NCBI RefSeq assembly: GCF_902459735.1
Contig: NZ_CABPRV010000004.1
Location: 310,001-374,000, forward strand
Length of the DNA stretch: 64,000 bases
Reading direction: 5' to 3'
From: Pandoraea capi
GTDB lineage: Bacteria; Pseudomonadota; Gammaproteobacteria; Burkholderiales; Burkholderiaceae
Below, in pieces: positions 24,687 to 33,917 of this stretch. The notes under the pieces are model-generated. The model ran no database searches, was not told the DNA's origin, and was given only the letters and a program-made list of their open reading frames with translations. The position numbers were made by a program, and so were the translations under genes. Numbering within the stretch: position 1 is the first letter of the stretch; each line of letters starts with the position of its first letter.

Positions 24687-26105
24687 TCAGAGCGCGGGCG
24701 GCACCGACGTCGCACCGCCGAAGCTCACGCGCACACGCAGCCCCCGGCCGTTGCGTCCATCGAACAACTCCACGCTCGCGCCATGCGCTTGCGCGATGTT
24801 GCGCACGATGGCAAGACCCAGACCGCTGCCTTGCGCACGCGGCGCGGCGTTGTCGTGCTCGGCGCTCGCTGAGGACGGCGCCTCCTGCGTGGCCGCAGCG
24901 GATGACGAAGTCGCCTCCACCGACGCCGCGCCACCACGGAAAAAACGATCGAACACGCGCTCTCGCTCAGCAGGCGCAATGCCCGGCCCGGTGTCTTCGA
25001 TTTCGACGACCGGAGACGGTGTCGCCGACACCAGACGCACATCCACATGTCCGCCGGGCGGCGTGTACTTCAGCGCGTTGTCGACGAGATTGCCGAAGAG
25101 TGTCTGCAACGCGTTTGCATCGCCGCGCACGCGACTGATCGCCGCGAGCGCATCCGGCGCATCGAGCCCCAGATCGATGCCGCGTGCCACGGCCAGCGCC
25201 GCGTGATGCGCCACCACGTCTTGCAGCAACGGCGCGAGCGGCATGTCGACGAACGCCGATGCCGCTCGCGTGGCATCCGGCTCCTGACGCGCCAACGTGA
25301 GCAACTGCGCGACCATATGCGACGAGCGCCGCACGCCTTCACGCAGATCGCGCATCGCCTCGGCGCGCTCCTCGTTCGTCTGCGCGCGTTCGAGCAGTTG
25401 CACCTGAAGTTGCAGCGCGGCCAGCGGCGTGCGAAGTTCGTGCGCGGCATCGGCAACGAACGCCTTTTGCTGCAAGAGCGCTTCGTCGAGTCTGCCGAGC
25501 AGGCTGTTCAGCGCGCGCACCAGCGGACGGACTTCGTCCGGCAAGCCCGCCTCGGGAAACGCTTCCAACGCGCCTGGCGCACGCGCATCGAGTGCCTTGG
25601 TGACGCGACGCAACGGCCGCAGGCCGCGTCCCACGACGATCCACACGAGCAACCCGAGCAGCGGCATGGCGATCACCAGCGGCAACAAGGTGCGTAGCGC
25701 CATCGAGACGGCGAGCGAATCGCGGATGACCATGGGCTGCGCCAGTTGCACGACGTTGTCGCCCACGAGCGCGGCATAGACACGCCAGTCGCCGGCGGGT
25801 GTCTGCACCGTGGTGAAGCCGAGTTCGGCGCGCGGCGGCAGCGGCGTGCGCGGGTGCGAGTAGTACAACTCCACCCCGTTGCGGCTCCAGATCTGAATGA
25901 CGAGCCCTTCCGTGTCGTTGTGTTCGCCCGGCACGCTCGAGAACGATTCGGCGGGCAGCGACAACGCCATCTGCTGCAACTGGAAGTCGAACAACTCGTT
26001 GGCTTCGGTACGCGCCTGACGGAAGATGGCGATGCCCGCGAGCACGAGCGCTATCGCCAGCGTGATCAGCAACCCGACGAGAAGACGACGGCGGATCGAG
26101 CGCAT
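24687..26105 (-). CDS. sensor histidine kinase (PmrB/QseC type)
   Basis: A 472-residue inner membrane kinase: TM1 (about 8-28), a periplasmic sensor (29-130), TM2 (138-158), HAMP (159-212), phospho-acceptor His222 in FVADAAHELRTPLAALQ, N-box NLVDNALKYTPPGG, G1 DTGPGIAP and G2 GSGLGLAIV. An Ala/Ser-rich insert lies between G1 and G2. The order and sequence style match QseC/PmrB. The ATG overlaps the stop codon of the response regulator (TGATG), so the two are co-translated. Confidence 0.93.
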   Translation of the reverse strand: MRSIRRRLLVGLLITLAIALVLAGIAIFRQARTEANELFDFQLQQMALSLPAESFSSVPGEHNDTEGLVIQIWSRNGVELYYSHPRTPLPPRAELGFTTVQTPAGDWRVYAALVGDNVVQLAQPMVIRDSLAVSMALRTLLPLVIAMPLLGLLVWIVVGRGLRPLRRVTKALDARAPGALEAFPEAGLPDEVRPLVRALNSLLGRLDEALLQQKAFVADAAHELRTPLAALQLQVQLLERAQTNEERAEAMRDLREGVRRSSHMVAQLLTLARQEPDATRAASAFVDMPLAPLLQDVVAHHAALAVARGIDLGLDAPDALAAISRVRGDANALQTLFGNLVDNALKYTPPGGHVDVRLVSATPSPVVEIEDTGPGIAPAERERVFDRFFRGGAASVEATSSSAAATQEAPSSASAEHDNAAPRAQGSGLGLAIVRNIAQAHGASVELFDGRNGRGLRVRVSFGGATSVPPAL

Positions 26106-26827
26106 CAATTCGCCTCCGACGCCGTGCCGGAGGCCGGTGCGATGCCGTCCTGCGGCCCGGCGGGCGACATTTGCGCGGGCATCATATAGCCCACGCCGCG
26201 CACCGTCCGGATGGCCTCCGCGCCCAACTTCTTGCGCAAGCCGTGAATGTGCACCTCGACGGCGTTACTGGCCACCTCTTCCCCCCATCCGTAGATGCGC
26301 TCTTCGAGTTGCGATTTGGACAGCACCGCGCCCGGGCGATTGAGCAACGCTTCGAGCACCGCATATTCACGCGCGGAGAGCACGACCGGTGCGCCCTCAC
26401 ACGTGACCTGACGCGTGGCCGGATCGAGCACGATGCCGCCATGCCGCAGCAAGGGCTCGCTGCGCCCCGCCTGACGCCGCACCAGCGCACGCAACCGCGC
26501 GGCCAGCTCATCGAGATCGAACGGCTTGACGAGGTAGTCGTCGGCACCGGCGTCCAGTCCCTTGACGCGATCGGCCACGGCGTCGCGTGCCGTGGCGATC
26601 AGCACCGGCAACGTCTGGCCGCGCCCACGCAGGGTGCGCAACACATCGATGCCGTCGCGACGCGGCAAGCCGAGATCGAGCAGCAAGGCGTCGTAGGACT
26701 CGACGGAAAGTGCATCGAGTGCACGCTGCCCGTCGCCGACATGGTCGACGGTCCAGCCGTCCTGGCGCAGACCTTTCGAGACCGCCGTGGCGATCATCGT
26801 ATCGTCTTCCACCAACAAAATTCGCAT
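26105..26827 (-). CDS. OmpR-family response regulator (PmrA/QseB type)
   Basis: A 240-residue regulator with receiver domain (acidic EDD at 7-9, phospho-acceptor Asp51 in LLLDLGLPRRDG, Lys in YLVKPF) and a C-terminal winged helix (VVLSAREYAVLEALLNRPGAVLSKSQLEERIYG...NAVEVHIHGLRKKLG). The wording is closest to QseB/PmrA. A perfect PmrA box in front of degQ, 3 kb away, is a candidate target. It is divergent from the PBP4 gene, with the kinase overlapping downstream. Confidence 0.94.
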   Translation of the reverse strand: MRILLVEDDTMIATAVSKGLRQDGWTVDHVGDGQRALDALSVESYDALLLDLGLPRRDGIDVLRTLRGRGQTLPVLIATARDAVADRVKGLDAGADDYLVKPFDLDELAARLRALVRRQAGRSEPLLRHGGIVLDPATRQVTCEGAPVVLSAREYAVLEALLNRPGAVLSKSQLEERIYGWGEEVASNAVEVHIHGLRKKLGAEAIRTVRGVGYMMPAQMSPAGPQDGIAPASGTASEAN

Positions 26828-27210
26828 GGTTCAGGCACCGTTTGAGGCGTTGTCCGGGCTCAGCGCGTCGCATCGTATGAAACGCATGCCACGTTGCGTG
26901 ATGTTGTCTTCGAGTGACAATTGCCGGATTTCGACTCATTGTAGCCACAGTTCGTTGCACGGCGGATTTACAATGTCACGCACGCGCCGCGCGCTCAGAC
27001 GCACTCGCGGCCTACCTTTATGCCTAACTGCGTTGCCGCGTGTGCATCGCCCGACTCCGGTCTGTCGTGCATTCCGAGCGTCACCCCGAGTCATCCGAAA
27101 AGCACCGCACGCAACGCTGGAGAACCTCGCCCGTCATGCGCGTCCCTCGCCTGCCCCGACATTCCTCGCCGCTGCTTCGCTCCGCTTCCCTCGTGTTCGC
27201 TTCCTCTGAA
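26828..27210. other. divergent intergenic region between the response regulator and PBP4
   Basis: About 380 bases containing promoters for both directions, none of which I can place with confidence. The PBP4 reading frame is open from 27040, so the true start could lie upstream of 27211. No other gene is supported. Confidence 0.5.
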
Positions 27211-28782
27211 ATGCCCCATCTCCAGATCGTCAGTCCCCGTCAGATGGCGCGCGCCTGCTGCGCCGCGTTGGCGCTGGCGATGGTTGTGAGTGCCCCTGCG
27301 CAGGCCAGGCCCGAGAAGTCGGCGAAGTCCGCGAAGTCGACCAGACTCGTGAAGGCCAAAGTGCCGAAGGTGCCGGTCACGCCCGCGCGTGCCACGGCGT
27401 TGCCCGCGCCGCTCGCGCGCGCGCTCGCCGCCAGCAAGGTACCGGCGTCGCACATCAGCCTGATCGTCGCCAAGGTCGACAACCCGCTGCAAACGCGCGG
27501 CGAGGTGCCGGCGCCGATGCTCGCGCTCAATCCGAACGTGCCTCGCAACCCTGCGTCGACGATGAAACTCGTCACGACGATTGCCGCCCTCGACACGCTC
27601 GGCCCCGATTACCGCTGGCGCACGCAGGCGTACACCGACGGGCAATCGGATGGCCGCACGCTCAACGGCAATCTCTACTTCAAGGGCACGGGCGATCCGA
27701 AGCTCGTGCCTGAAGAGATGGAAAAGTTCATCGCCGAGTTGCATAACGCGGGGGTGACGAACATCAACGGCGATATCGTGCTCGACCGCTCGGCGTACAG
27801 CGCGGACATCGGTGCGCAAGGCCCCATCGACGGCGACACCGACCGTCCGTACAACGTCTCGCCGGACCCGCTGCTGTACTCGTTCAAGGCGATGTCGTTC
27901 AGCTTCACGGGCAACCCGAACGGCACCGTCGATGTCGGCGTGCTGCCCCCGATGGCCAATCTGCAAGTCTCGAACGAGATGTCGTCGACGGCCGCCGGCA
28001 ACTGCGGCGACTGGCTCGCTCGCATTCATCCCGCCCTGAGCACCACACCCGACGGCGCCTACGTGGCGAGTTTCTCCGGGACCTACCCGGCGTCGTGCGA
28101 AGACAAGGGATGGAACATTGCCGCACCGGATCGCGACCGCTTCTTCCTTGGCGGCTTTCGTGCGCTGTGGCAAGCCTCCGGCGGACAGTTCAACGGCAAT
28201 GTGCGCACGGGCGTCGTGCCGCCGGGCGCACGTCTGCTCGTCACGCATCGCGGCCAGACGCTGGGCGAAGTCGTGCACGACATGAACAAGTTCAGCAACA
28301 ACGTGATGGCGCGCCAGTTGTTCCTCACGCTCGGCCTGCCTGCCGACGGCAAGACGCCCGCGAGCATTGCACGCTCGCGTGAGGTGCTCAATCGCTGGCT
28401 CGACAAGAACGATCTCGCCGCGCCGGGCCTCGTCGTGGAGAACGGCTCGGGGCTGTCGCGCATCGAGCGCATCAGCGCAGCAGAGCTGGGACGTCTGCTG
28501 CAACACGGCATCAACAGCCCGACCGGGCAGGTGCTCGTCGAGTCGATGCCGACGGTCGGCGTGGACGGCACCATGCGCAATCGTCTGACGAATCGCGATG
28601 TGGCGGGTAACGCCCACATCAAGACGGGTACGCTCGATGATGTCGGTGCCGTGGCCGGCTATGTCGCGGCGCGCTCGGGCAGCGTGTACGTAGTGGTCTC
28701 GCTGGTCAACGACCCGCGGGCGAGCAACGCGCGAGCCTTCAATGATGCCCTGATCTCGTGGGTGTTTGAAAACGCGCCCTGA
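27211..28782 (+). CDS. dacB: D-alanyl-D-alanine carboxypeptidase/endopeptidase, PBP4 (class C)
   Basis: A 523-residue periplasmic penicillin-binding protein that cleaves D-Ala-D-Ala and peptide cross-bridges in peptidoglycan. Active-site motifs are complete: Ser116-Thr-Met-Lys119 (SxxK), Ser362-Asn-Asn (SxN) and Lys471-Thr-Gly (KTG). The stretch LNPNVPRNPASTMKLVTTIAALDTLGPDYRW and the inserted domain with FKGTGDPKLVPEEM are typical of S13 peptidases. I chose the ATG at 27211, which gives a signal peptide ending APAQA; ATGs at 27136 and 27244 are alternatives because no start has a clear ribosome site. It is monocistronic. Confidence 0.92.
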   Translation: MPHLQIVSPRQMARACCAALALAMVVSAPAQARPEKSAKSAKSTRLVKAKVPKVPVTPARATALPAPLARALAASKVPASHISLIVAKVDNPLQTRGEVPAPMLALNPNVPRNPASTMKLVTTIAALDTLGPDYRWRTQAYTDGQSDGRTLNGNLYFKGTGDPKLVPEEMEKFIAELHNAGVTNINGDIVLDRSAYSADIGAQGPIDGDTDRPYNVSPDPLLYSFKAMSFSFTGNPNGTVDVGVLPPMANLQVSNEMSSTAAGNCGDWLARIHPALSTTPDGAYVASFSGTYPASCEDKGWNIAAPDRDRFFLGGFRALWQASGGQFNGNVRTGVVPPGARLLVTHRGQTLGEVVHDMNKFSNNVMARQLFLTLGLPADGKTPASIARSREVLNRWLDKNDLAAPGLVVENGSGLSRIERISAAELGRLLQHGINSPTGQVLVESMPTVGVDGTMRNRLTNRDVAGNAHIKTGTLDDVGAVAGYVAARSGSVYVVVSLVNDPRASNARAFNDALISWVFENAP

Positions 28783-28843
28783 AGCAAGACAGTCGCAAGT
28801 CTCACGCCGTCCGCAGGATCATCGTCAGCACGCGATAAGCACA

Positions 28844-28891
28844 CCGTAAGCCCGTAACTCCGCATTAAAATGCGACATATCGGGCTTACGG
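28844..28891. repeat. nested inverted repeats downstream of dacB
   Basis: Outer arms ccgtaagcccg (28844-28854) and cgggcttacgg (28881-28891) are perfectly complementary over 11 bp. Between them an inner hairpin cgcatt/aatgcg (28861-28874) is present. There is no T run, so it is not a standard terminator; it could be a cruciform, a transcript stabiliser, or a regulatory site for the next gene. Confidence 0.65.
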
Positions 28892-29036
28892 CTCGTATTT
28901 GACGTTTTCCTCTAACCCCGACGCCGACGCGCCACATTCGCGTCAGAATAGACGTTCCATCGGTGCCACCCGCGCCAACCCTACGAGATGCGGGGACACC
29001 GGTTCAGATGACCCTATCGTGAGGAGACGCGAGGTC

Positions 29037-29984
29037 ATGAACGTCGAATTGATCCTGCTGGCGCTCGCGCCGGTATTCGTGCTGTGCATCGGCATCGAGG
29101 CCTGGTACTGGCGACGCCGCCGCCCCGGCATGTACAGCCTCAAGGACACCCTCAGCAACGCCACGCTCGCGCTCATGCATCAGGGCGCGGACAAGCTTGC
29201 CTGGCTGCTCATCGTGCCGTTCTACGCGTGGCTGTACGACCATCACCGCATTTACACGATGCCCACCGGGTGGCTCGGCTTCCTGCTCCTCTTCGTCGTG
29301 CAGGATTTCCTCTACTACGTGTTTCATCGCGCCAGTCATCGCATTCGCTGGCTCTGGGCGGCGCATGTCGTGCATCACTCGTCGGAGCGCCTGAATCTGT
29401 CGACGGCCTTCCGGCAAAGCCTGATGTATCCCGTCGCCGGTATGTGGCTGTTCTGGACGCCGATGGCACTCATCGGCTTCACGCCCGTGCAGATCGTCGG
29501 CGTGGTACTGCTCAATCTCGCGTTCCAGTTCTTCGTGCATACGCAGGCGATTCCCAAGCTCGGCTGGCTGGAGTATGTGCTCAACACACCGTCGATTCAT
29601 CGGGCGCATCACGCGCGCAATCCGCGTTACATCGACAGGAATTACGCGGGCGTGCTGGTCATCTGGGATCGTCTTTTCGGATCGTACGTCGAGGAGAGCG
29701 ACGCCGAGCCATGCGAGTACGGCATCGTCGACCCGATCCATACGCACAATCCGATCACGCTGACGTTTCACGAATGGCGCACGATGGCGCGCGACGTCTT
29801 CACGATGCCCGGGTGGCGCAACAAGTGGATGGCGTTGTTCGGACCGCCGGAGTGGCGGCACGCGTGGCAGGTGTCGCATGCGGGCGCAGCGACGGGCAGC
29901 GGTTCGGGCGGGTCGGGAACAGGGGAAATGGTAACGCCCGATGCACAGGCACCGGGTGTCGGCGCCATGCAGAAACACCTCTGA
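29037..29984 (+). CDS. sterol desaturase / fatty acid hydroxylase family membrane protein
   Basis: A 315-residue integral membrane di-iron oxygenase. The histidine clusters are present: His97-x3-His101 (HRASH), His110-x2-His113-His114 (HVVHH), and HRAHH near residue 190 with a further AGVLVIWDRLFGSY segment. About four transmembrane helices lie before and between them. Bacterial members hydroxylate or desaturate lipid substrates, which cannot be told from sequence. The ATG at 29037 is chosen since the frame before it has no membrane or family feature; gaggag lies upstream. The tail is Gly/Ser-rich. Confidence 0.9.
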   Translation: MNVELILLALAPVFVLCIGIEAWYWRRRRPGMYSLKDTLSNATLALMHQGADKLAWLLIVPFYAWLYDHHRIYTMPTGWLGFLLLFVVQDFLYYVFHRASHRIRWLWAAHVVHHSSERLNLSTAFRQSLMYPVAGMWLFWTPMALIGFTPVQIVGVVLLNLAFQFFVHTQAIPKLGWLEYVLNTPSIHRAHHARNPRYIDRNYAGVLVIWDRLFGSYVEESDAEPCEYGIVDPIHTHNPITLTFHEWRTMARDVFTMPGWRNKWMALFGPPEWRHAWQVSHAGAATGSGSGGSGTGEMVTPDAQAPGVGAMQKHL

Positions 29985-30012
29985 CGTTTCGATGCGATGA
30001 AGCCTTGGTGTC

Positions 30013-30034
30013 GCCCCGCATCGAACGGCGGGGC
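30013..30034. terminator. GC hairpin between convergent genes (possible terminator)
   Basis: Inverted repeat gccccgc (30013-30019) and gcggggc (30028-30034) between the 3' ends of the sterol-desaturase-like gene and tsaC2. No T run follows, so confidence is low. Confidence 0.35.
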
Positions 30035-30057
30035 AGCCGCTTCAGCGCTTGTACGCT

Positions 30058-31119
30058 TCAGGCGCGCTCGAATGCCGCCGCGGCGCGGCCGAGGCGATCG
30101 CCCACTGCCGCCCATGCGGGCGTGTCGGGTAGACGTTCGAAGAGGATATGCGTGACGTTGGCGCGATCGAGGCGTCGCAACATCGCGTACAGATCGGAGG
30201 CGAGCGCCGTCGGCGTTGGCGGCAGCACGATCGTCATCACGTCATTCGACGCGGTTACATCGGACGGCAGTGTCGCCAGCGTCGGCGCGAACGCCACGAC
30301 CGCCACGCGCTCGCCCGCCGGATGCACGGCCAGCGCCGCCGCGAATTGCGCGGCGTCGCACAGATACAGCGGCGTGCGCGGCGCGTAATGCGCCTTGAGC
30401 GTGCCCGAGGCACGCGGCGCATTGCTGTCCTGTCCGGGCAGACGCGGCATCTCGCCCAGCACCTCGGCGATCTGCTCAGGCGTGATGTGGCCGGGACGCA
30501 GCAGCGCCGGGAACCCACGCGAGAGATCCACGATCGTCGATTCGATCCCGACGGCAGCCTCGCCGCCATCGAGCACATGAACCGTGATGCCCGGCAACCC
30601 GGCGAACTCGTCGCGTACGTGTTGTGCGGTCGTCGGGCTCACCTGACCAAAACGATTGGCCGACGGTCCGGCCACACCGCCCTGTCCGCCCTTCACGCGC
30701 TCGAACTCGCGCAGCAACGCCTGCGCCACCGGATGCGACGGGCAACGCAGCCCCACGGAATCCTGACCGCCGGACACGGCATCGGGAATATGCGGGGCAC
30801 GTTTGAGGATGAGCGTGAGCGGACCGGGCCAGAACGCGTCCATCAGCTTGCGCGCCGCGGGCGTGACGTCGTCGCTCCAGTAGCCGGCGTCGCCGTCCGG
30901 AGAAAAATGCACGATGACCGGATGGTTCGCCGGACGCCCTTTCGCCGCGTAGATCGCCGCCACGGCCGCCGGATTCTCGGCGTCGCCACCCAGGCCGTAG
31001 ACCGTTTCCGTCGGGAACGCGACCAGCTCACCGGCAGCCAGTTGCGCTGCCGCTTGTGCGATAGCTTCGGCCGGCGGCATGACGATACGCGGCACGGCAG
31101 GCGTCGTGGATGTTGCCAT
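30058..31119 (-). CDS. tsaC2: L-threonylcarbamoyladenylate synthase (Sua5/YwlC type)
   Basis: A 353-residue enzyme that makes threonylcarbamoyl-AMP from threonine, bicarbonate and ATP for the t6A37 modification of tRNAs. The YrdC domain (about 15-215) includes GELVAFPTETVYGLGGDA, KGRPANHPVIVH, GPLTLILKR and VAGPSANRFGQVSPTTAQHV; a C-terminal Sua5 domain (about 240-350) makes this the long form. It starts 3 bases after the purK stop codon, so it belongs to the purine operon, a common arrangement in Burkholderiales. Confidence 0.95.
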   Translation of the reverse strand: MATSTTPAVPRIVMPPAEAIAQAAAQLAAGELVAFPTETVYGLGGDAENPAAVAAIYAAKGRPANHPVIVHFSPDGDAGYWSDDVTPAARKLMDAFWPGPLTLILKRAPHIPDAVSGGQDSVGLRCPSHPVAQALLREFERVKGGQGGVAGPSANRFGQVSPTTAQHVRDEFAGLPGITVHVLDGGEAAVGIESTIVDLSRGFPALLRPGHITPEQIAEVLGEMPRLPGQDSNAPRASGTLKAHYAPRTPLYLCDAAQFAAALAVHPAGERVAVVAFAPTLATLPSDVTASNDVMTIVLPPTPTALASDLYAMLRRLDRANVTHILFERLPDTPAWAAVGDRLGRAAAAFERA

Positions 31120-31122
31120 CGC

Positions 31123-32316
31123 TCAGTCTTCCAGCGGGATGTCGAGGCTTGCGGCGGCCGTCACGCACGCGTTGCGCGCTTCGTCGAGCGATGCGCCTGC
31201 GAACGTGATGTGACCCATCTTGCGGCCCACGCGCGCGTCTTCCTTGCCGTACAGATGCAGGCGAGCGGACGGCAGCGCCGCCACGCTGGCCCACGCGGGG
31301 GTACGCGGCAGATCCTTGCCCGGCCCTTCGAACCAGACATCGCCGAGTACGTTGAGCATGACCGCCGGCGAGTGCTGACGTGTCTCGCCGAGCGGCAGCC
31401 CGGCCATCGCGCGCACTTGCTGCTCGAACTGGCTCGATGCGCAGGCATCGATCGTGTAATGACCGCTGTTGTGCGGACGCGGCGCCATTTCGTTCGCCAC
31501 GAGCGAGCCGTCCTTCAGAATGAAGAACTCGACGCACAGCACGCCCACGTAATCCATTTGCGACGCAATCGCGGCAGCCGCCGCACGCGCGGCATCGGCC
31601 AGTGCCGGGGCGGCATCGGGCGCGGGCACCGTCGTGGTGGCGAGAATGCCGTCGATATGCACGTTCTGCGCGAGCGGATAGGTCGCGACAGTGCCGTCTG
31701 CGCCGCGCGCGCTGAGCACCGACACTTCGAATGCCAGCGCCAGACGCTTTTCCAGCACGCACGGCACGCCGCCAAGTGCGGCGTAAGCCTCGCGGGCCTC
31801 GGCAGCCGTATTCACGCGCACCTGCCCCTTGCCGTCGTAACCGAGGCGCGCCGTCTTCAGAATACCCGGCAGCACGCTCTCGATAGCGGCGTCGCCAATG
31901 GCGGCGAGCCCCTCGTTCGATTCGATGACCAGATGCGGCGCCACGGGCACACCGCAGCGCTCGATGAAGCGCTTCTCGGCGACCCGGTCCTGGGCGATCG
32001 CAACGCAGCGGCCCGCCGGGCTCACGGTCGTGGTTTGGGCGAGGAAGTCGAGCGACTGGGCCGGCACGTTCTCGAACTCGGTCGAGACGGCAGGACACAG
32101 CGCGGCGAGTTCGGCAAGCGCCGTCTCGTCACGGTAATCGGCGACGATCAGGCGGTCGGCGACAGCGCCGGCCGGACAACGCGGGTCCGGGTCCAGCACG
32201 CAGACCTTGTAACCCATCGACTGGGCGGCAAAACAGAACATGCGGCCGAGTTGGCCGCCGCCCAGCATGCCCAGCCATTGGCCGGGAAGGACAGGCGCAG
32301 CGGAGGCAGAATTCAT
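31123..32316 (-). CDS. purK: 5-(carboxyamino)imidazole ribonucleotide synthase, ATPase subunit
   Basis: A 397-residue ATP-grasp enzyme converting AIR, bicarbonate and ATP to N5-CAIR in purine synthesis. The N-terminus [37 protein letters not shown] is diagnostic, as are GYDGKGQ and [17 protein letters not shown] (catalytic and metal-binding region). It is the normal length for PurK. It lies about 40 bases after purE and just before tsaC2 on the same strand. Its product is the substrate of PurE. Confidence 0.97.
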   Translation of the reverse strand: MNSASAAPVLPGQWLGMLGGGQLGRMFCFAAQSMGYKVCVLDPDPRCPAGAVADRLIVADYRDETALAELAALCPAVSTEFENVPAQSLDFLAQTTTVSPAGRCVAIAQDRVAEKRFIERCGVPVAPHLVIESNEGLAAIGDAAIESVLPGILKTARLGYDGKGQVRVNTAAEAREAYAALGGVPCVLEKRLALAFEVSVLSARGADGTVATYPLAQNVHIDGILATTTVPAPDAAPALADAARAAAAAIASQMDYVGVLCVEFFILKDGSLVANEMAPRPHNSGHYTIDACASSQFEQQVRAMAGLPLGETRQHSPAVMLNVLGDVWFEGPGKDLPRTPAWASVAALPSARLHLYGKEDARVGRKMGHITFAGASLDEARNACVTAAASLDIPLED

Positions 32317-32357
32317 CTTCGGTCGGAAGCAGACGGTAGCAGGGACGTTCTTTTCTT

Positions 32358-32864
32358 TTACAGCGCGGGCAAGGTCATGCCGCGCGCCGCTTCGGTCTGC
32401 TTCGCACGGAACGCGTCGAGCTTGTCGGCAAGCGTCTTGTCGTCGGCAGCCAGCATCGAGACGGCGAACAGGGCCGCGTTGGCCGCGCCCGCTTCACCGA
32501 TGGCGAAGGTGGCGACCGGCACGCCCTTGGGCATCTGCACGATGGAGAGCAGCGAGTCTTCGCCGCGCAGGTACTTGCTCGGCACCGGCACGCCCAGCAC
32601 CGGCACGGTCGTCTTGGCGGCGATCATGCCCGGCAGGTGCGCGGCACCGCCGGCACCGGCGATGATCGCGACCAGACCGCGCTCACGCGCCGCTTCGGCG
32701 TAGCGGAACATGTCGTCCGGCATACGGTGCGCCGAGACGACCTGCGCCTCGTACGGCACCCCGAACTCGGCCAGAATGGCGGCCGCGTTCTTCATCACTT
32801 CCCAGTCCGAATTGGACCCCATTACCACGCCAACGCGCGGGGCCACGGCTTGTTTGTCGCTCAT
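32358..32864 (-). CDS. purE: 5-(carboxyamino)imidazole ribonucleotide mutase
   Basis: A 168-residue class I PurE that converts N5-CAIR to CAIR. It has the GSNSDWEVM start, the [13 protein letters not shown] motif with the catalytic His, and [25 protein letters not shown]. It lies between purC and purK in one operon; the ribosome site is AGGAAAG. Because PurK is present as well, the pathway is the bacterial two-step route rather than the one-step class II form. Confidence 0.97.
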   Translation of the reverse strand: MSDKQAVAPRVGVVMGSNSDWEVMKNAAAILAEFGVPYEAQVVSAHRMPDDMFRYAEAARERGLVAIIAGAGGAAHLPGMIAAKTTVPVLGVPVPSKYLRGEDSLLSIVQMPKGVPVATFAIGEAGAANAALFAVSMLAADDKTLADKLDAFRAKQTEAARGMTLPAL

Positions 32865-32880
32865 GTCTTTCCTGCCCCGC

Positions 32881-33786
32881 TCAGGCCAGTTGCTGGCCGG
32901 TCAGGCGCTCGAGCGCCTCGCGGTACTTGGCCGCCGTCTTCTCGACGACTTCGGCCGGCAGTGCCGGTGCGGGCGGGGTCTTGCCCCACGGCTGCGTTTC
33001 GAGCCAGTCGCGCACGAACTGCTTGTCGAACGACGGCGGGTTGCTGCCCACGGCGTACGAGTCGGCCGGCCAGAAGCGCGACGAATCGGCGGTCAGCGCT
33101 TCGTCCATCAGGTGAAGCTTGCCGTCGTCGTCCAGACCGAATTCGAATTTCGTGTCGGCGATGATGATGCCGCGCGTCGCGGCGTAAGCGGCCGCTTCCT
33201 TGTACAGACGGATCGAGATGTCGCGGATCTGCTCGGCCAGTTCACGACCGACGCGGCTCACCATGTCGTCGAAGCTGATGTTCTCGTCGTGCTCGCCCAG
33301 TTCGGCCTTGGCCGCCGGGGTGAAGATCGGTTCCGGCAGTTGCTGCGCGTTTTGCAGACCGGCCGGCAGCTTCACGCCGCACACGGCGCCCGTTGCCTGA
33401 TAGTCCTTCCAGCCGCTGCCGGCCAGATAACCGCGCACCACGGCTTCGACGAGAATCGGCTTCAGACGCTTGACGACGACCGCACGGCCGGCGACCTGAG
33501 CGACTTCATCTGCCGAGACGACCGTCTCCGGCGCCACACCGGTCAGGTGATTCGGCACAACGTGGGCGAGCTTGTCGAACCAGAAGTTGGCCATCTGGTT
33601 GAGCACACGGCCCTTGCCCGGAATCGGCTCGCCCATGATCACGTCGAACGCCGAGAGGCGGTCCGTCGTCACGATCAGCAGCTTGTCGTCGCCGACGGCG
33701 TAGTTATCGCGCACTTTGCCGCGCGAGAGCAGCGGCAGGCTCTTGAGGGAGGATTCGTACAGGGCGTTCAGAGCGGGGGTAGTCAC
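32881..33786 (-). CDS. purC: phosphoribosylaminoimidazole-succinocarboxamide synthase
   Basis: A 301-residue enzyme that joins aspartate to CAIR, giving SAICAR. It has [30 protein letters not shown] at the N-terminus and the [20 protein letters not shown] motif, as in the longer eukaryote-like SAICAR synthases of betaproteobacteria. A GTG at 33786 is used as start: a TTG at 33813 would lie at or upstream of the predicted transcription start (-10 at 33821-33826). It is the first gene of purC-purE-purK-tsaC2. Confidence 0.95.
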   Translation of the reverse strand: MTTPALNALYESSLKSLPLLSRGKVRDNYAVGDDKLLIVTTDRLSAFDVIMGEPIPGKGRVLNQMANFWFDKLAHVVPNHLTGVAPETVVSADEVAQVAGRAVVVKRLKPILVEAVVRGYLAGSGWKDYQATGAVCGVKLPAGLQNAQQLPEPIFTPAAKAELGEHDENISFDDMVSRVGRELAEQIRDISIRLYKEAAAYAATRGIIIADTKFEFGLDDDGKLHLMDEALTADSSRFWPADSYAVGSNPPSFDKQFVRDWLETQPWGKTPPAPALPAEVVEKTAAKYREALERLTGQQLA

Positions 33787-33820
33787 GGCGGGACCCAATA
33801 TCAGGAAGGGCAAAGGCGTA

Positions 33821-33826
33821 ATTATA
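33821..33826 (-). promoter_or_regulatory. -10 element of the purC operon promoter
   Basis: The minus strand reads TATAAT here, 35 bases before the purC GTG, in a short AT-rich stretch within otherwise GC-rich DNA. The -35 region (about 33843-33849) is a poor match. No PurR-like palindrome is apparent. Confidence 0.55.
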
Positions 33827-33917
33827 CGCGCGTCGGGGGGTGTTTCACGAAGATGTCGGTCCGGCGCGTGCCGGGCGACGACATCTTCCCGACATCCCCG
33901 GGTCCTGGCGCCCGCTG

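Noticed and set aside
30148-32703. 851-codon plus-strand frame over tsaC2, purK and purE
   Set aside because: Antisense shadow of three conserved genes, with biased composition and no ribosome site.
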